Source of the DNA: UBA10103 sp964437185
GTDB taxonomy: Bacteria; Patescibacteriota; Minisyncoccia; Phycocordibacterales; UBA2100
DNA: 6,930 bases
Assembly (NCBI GenBank): GCA_964437185.1
Contig: CAYTFU010000021.1
Location: 1 to 6,930, forward strand
Direction: 5' to 3'
A program made the position numbers and the translations under genes. The notes below the pieces were generated by a model. That model saw only the letters and a program-made list of their open reading frames with translations, was not told the DNA's origin and did no database searches. Of this stretch, positions 5,278-6,930 are shown in pieces. Numbering within the stretch: the first letter of the stretch is position 1; each line of letters starts with the position of its first letter.

Positions 5278-6582
5278 CTATTCAACCGCCTCCACGCTCG
5301 CGCCGAGGGCGGTGAGGCGTTCGGCGAGGTTGGCGTAGCCGCGGTTGATTGGGTAGACGTTGCGCAGCATTGATTCGCCTTCGGCGGCGAGCATGCCGAT
5401 GAGGAGGAGCGTGGCGGGGCGCAGTGCTGGTGGAGCTTCTACATCAGCCGCATGGAGTTTGGTAGGGCCTTCTATCACCACACGATGCGGATCAAGCAAC
5501 TCCATTTTGGCGCCAAGCTTTGTCATCTCCATGTAATGCAGGGCGCGGCCATCGTAGACCCAATCATGGATCATGGTCTTGCCGCGAGCCTGCGTCGCGA
5601 CGGGGACGAAAAATGGGAGGTTGTCGATGTTGATGCCCGGATACGGGCGCGGTGCGATCTTGTCGGGTGCGCCCACGAGCTCCGATGGCAGGATGCGGAC
5701 GTCGCAGAGCTTGGTGTGATTGTTCTTCGAGAGATAGCATTCCCCCATTTCGTACTGCAGACCCATTTGCGAGAGCGTGTAGAGCTCAAGCTCTAGAAAA
5801 TCAACTGGGCAGCGCTTGATCAAAATGTCGGAATGCGTGGTCGCCGCGAGTGAGACAAAAAACATCGATTCGATAGGGTCTTCGCTCGGGAATCCCGTGA
5901 TGTTGGCATTGATATCGGCGACGCCGTGTACGACGAGCGTCGACGTGCCTATTCCCTCAATCTTGACGCCGCATTGCTCGAGAAATACGCAGAGATCTTG
6001 CACCATGTAATTCGCGCTCGCAAATTTGATCGTCGTTGTACCAGGAATTTTTGCCGCAGCCATAAGCACGTTTTCCACTCCCGTGTCCGACGCCTCATAC
6101 ATGACGATCTCCGCCGCATGCTTGTCGTTACTTTCTACCTGATACAAGTGCGCTTCCTCGTTGCCCGCAATGTTGATGCCGAGTTTCGCGAGTGCATCGA
6201 TATGCGAACCAAGGCTTCGCTTGCCGAGATTGCAGCCCGTGGGCGCAGGAAGCTCGAATGTCCCAAGGAGGTGCGCCAGCGGCGCAATGAAAAGCGCGAT
6301 TGAGCGGGTCTTTTCTGCCGACGCGCGATTGAGCGCTGAGAGGTCAATTTTTTCCGGCGGTGTGATGCGCATGTCTGCATCGGCCTCCCATTCGATTTTT
6401 ACTCCCATACTCTGCATCACCTCGATGAGCCTTTTGACCTCCTCAATACGAGGCATGCGTTTCAAAAATGTAACGCCACGATTGAGGAGCGAAGCAGCAA
6501 GAAGCGCCACCGCGGCGTTCTTAGAAATGTTGGTCGTTACTTCGCCCTTGAGCTCTTTGCCGCCGATGACCCGATAGTTCAT
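5278..6582 (-). CDS. murA: UDP-N-acetylglucosamine 1-carboxyvinyltransferase (MurA)
   Basis: MurA transfers enolpyruvate from PEP to UDP-GlcNAc, the first committed step of peptidoglycan precursor synthesis in the cytoplasm. The protein is 434 residues, slightly longer than E. coli MurA (419). Conserved positions are K21-N22 in ISKNAAVALLAASLL, the catalytic Cys C117 in PAPTGCNLGKRSLGSHIDAL with R122 (E. coli C115 and R120), D320 in YPGINIDNLPFF (E. coli D305), and R414 in YPINRGYANLAERL (E. coli R397). A Cys rather than Asp at 117 predicts the fosfomycin-sensitive type. Parts of the sequence differ from typical MurA (GINIDNLPFF for AFPTDMQAQF, PPALRPATLLLIG for DLRASASLVLAG), as expected for a divergent lineage or a second MurA copy. 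ATG 6582 has a TATAAT ending 9 nt upstream and no Shine-Dalgarno. The gene is probably transcribed alone. Confidence 0.95.
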   Translation of the reverse strand: MNYRVIGGKELKGEVTTNISKNAAVALLAASLLNRGVTFLKRMPRIEEVKRLIEVMQSMGVKIEWEADADMRITPPEKIDLSALNRASAEKTRSIALFIAPLAHLLGTFELPAPTGCNLGKRSLGSHIDALAKLGINIAGNEEAHLYQVESNDKHAAEIVMYEASDTGVENVLMAAAKIPGTTTIKFASANYMVQDLCVFLEQCGVKIEGIGTSTLVVHGVADINANITGFPSEDPIESMFFVSLAATTHSDILIKRCPVDFLELELYTLSQMGLQYEMGECYLSKNNHTKLCDVRILPSELVGAPDKIAPRPYPGINIDNLPFFVPVATQARGKTMIHDWVYDGRALHYMEMTKLGAKMELLDPHRVVIEGPTKLHAADVEAPPALRPATLLLIGMLAAEGESMLRNVYPINRGYANLAERLTALGASVEAVE

Positions 6583-6591
6583 GACCTGGGC

Positions 6592-6597
6592 ATTATA
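6592..6597 (-). promoter_or_regulatory. -10 box of murA
   Basis: A perfect TATAAT reads on the minus strand at 6597-6592, with nine bases (GCCCAGGTC) before ATG 6582. Initiation about 7 nt after the box would leave only two or three untranslated bases. The upstream -35 region is a poor match (TTTCCC/TTCCCC around 6615-6620). The sequence after the box (GCCC) resembles that after the purT box. Confidence 0.55.
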
Positions 6598-6631
6598 CGC
6601 GAGTGTCTGGGTGGGGGGAAACTATATGACT

Positions 6632-6806
6632 CCGGCTCGCGCTGAGTGGTCACAGATAATTCGGTTGCCGACGCAACCGAATTTCCGCGACCCCGGCTCG
6701 CACTGTGTGGTCAGGGATATTTCTTGCGTCAACACGCAAGAAATTCCACGACCCTGCCTCGGCGGTTTCGCGTACTCGCGAAACATGCCTCCGGCTCGCA
6801 CGAGTA
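6632..6806. repeat. Array of hairpin units with conserved CCGGCTCGC flanks
   Basis: The 9-mer CCGGCTCGC occurs at 6632-6640, 6693-6701 and 6791-6799. Units 1 and 2 (period 61 nt) share the left flank CTGWGTGGTCASRGAT and right flank TCCRCGACC. Each encloses an 11-bp perfect stem with a 4-nt CRAC loop: 6658-6683 (AATTCGGTTGC, loop CGAC) and 6719-6744 (ATTTCTTGCGT, loop CAAC). A third hairpin at 6765-6784 (GTTTCGCG, 8 bp, loop TACT) has a degenerate flank. The last CCGGCTCGC precedes the terminator hairpin. Stem sequences differ while pairing is kept. No plausible protein is encoded. Function unknown; it could be a structured RNA, REP-like elements or a regulatory leader. Confidence 0.7.
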
Positions 6807-6808
6807 AC

Positions 6809-6836
6809 GAAAAACGGCACGCAGGTGCCGTTTTTC
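6809..6836 (-). terminator. Intrinsic terminator of tRNA-Ile
   Basis: A 12-bp perfect stem (GAAAAACGGCAC 6809-6820 with GTGCCGTTTTTC 6825-6836) has a 4-nt loop GCAG (6821-6824). On the minus strand the GC-rich part is followed by TTTTTC, directly behind tRNA-Ile. Because A and T tracts flank both sides it could work in both directions, isolating the tRNA from the hairpin array. Confidence 0.85.
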
Positions 6837-6843
6837 TATCTCG

Positions 6844-6916
6844 TGCGCGCACTAGGGATCGAACCTAGGACCTCCCGAGTATCAGTCGGACGCTCTACCA
6901 GCTGAGCTATGCGCGC
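6844..6916 (-). tRNA. tRNA-Ile(GAU)
   Basis: The minus strand folds into a standard 73-nt tRNA. The acceptor stem is GCGCGCA/TGCGCGC. The D arm is GCTC-AGCTGGTA-GAGC. The anticodon stem is TCCGA/TCGGG (one G-T pair) around loop CTGATAC, with anticodon GAT at 6883-6881. The T arm is CTAGG-TTCGATC-CCTAG. The discriminator is A at 6844 and the following bases are CGA, so CCA is added after transcription. A strong terminator lies 7 nt downstream. Confidence 0.97.
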
Positions 6917-6930
6917 ATTTCTCAAACAGG

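Noticed and set aside
5452..5796. Open frame on the plus strand inside murA
   Set aside because: It is antisense to conserved MurA sequence, has no start signal and no recognisable motif.
6632..6806. The repeat array as CRISPR or integron attC sites
   Set aside because: Repeats are few, hairpin sequences vary while flanks are conserved, there are no unique spacers of even length, no cas or integrase gene, and no attC core sites (RYYYAAC/GTTRRRY).
6581..6868. Open frames on both strands across the hairpin array
   Set aside because: They run through inverted repeats, the terminator and part of tRNA-Ile, and their products have no protein-like features.

Overview
The window looks like a compact piece of a small bacterial genome. 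Members of the Candidate Phyla Radiation (Patescibacteria, Parcubacteria group, perhaps Kaiserbacteria-like) fit best. The reasons are nearly absent intergenic space, convergent genes that overlap or abut, tRNAs without an encoded CCA end, and a gene mix typical of those genomes: a COG1478 CofE-like ligase, a RibD_C-type dihydrofolate-reductase-like protein and a secreted alpha/alpha-barrel protein. The lineage is an inference from gene content and was not tested.

Layout. (1) Positions 1-1218, + strand: the 3' part of a probably surface-exposed protein with squalene-cyclase-like repeats, a long Ser/Thr linker and a basic then hydrophobic tail. (2) Positions 1190-3106, - strand: a tight three-gene unit transcribed from 3106 down to 1190. 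It encodes a YhhQ/VUT-family transporter, a DHFR-like reductase (41-nt overlap, own Shine-Dalgarno) and a CofE-like gamma-glutamyl ligase (ATGA overlap). (3) Positions 3185-3266, - strand: tRNA-Leu(CAG), just after purN. (4) Positions 3279-3953, - strand: purN, divergent from (5) purT at 4078-5277, + strand. A near-perfect 44-bp palindrome lies between them. (6) Positions 5278-6582, - strand: murA, whose stop codon directly abuts the purT stop. (7) Positions 6583-6843: a non-coding stretch with four 4-nt-loop hairpins; the last is the terminator of (8) tRNA-Ile(GAU), 6844-6916, - strand.

How the genes fit together. PurN and PurT catalyse the same step of purine synthesis (GAR to formyl-GAR), using 10-formyl-tetrahydrofolate and formate plus ATP respectively. 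The nearby reductase and glutamyl ligase could plausibly act on folate or a related pterin, giving a one-carbon/purine neighbourhood; this is a hypothesis. MurA starts peptidoglycan precursor synthesis.

Promoters. Good -10 boxes lie only 6-9 nt before the ATG of purT and murA, and 12 nt before the preferred yhhQ start. This suggests leaderless or near-leaderless mRNAs for first genes, while the internal reductase gene keeps a Shine-Dalgarno. The least explained parts of the window are the hairpin array upstream of murA, the purN/purT palindrome and the small palindromic insert inside purN.
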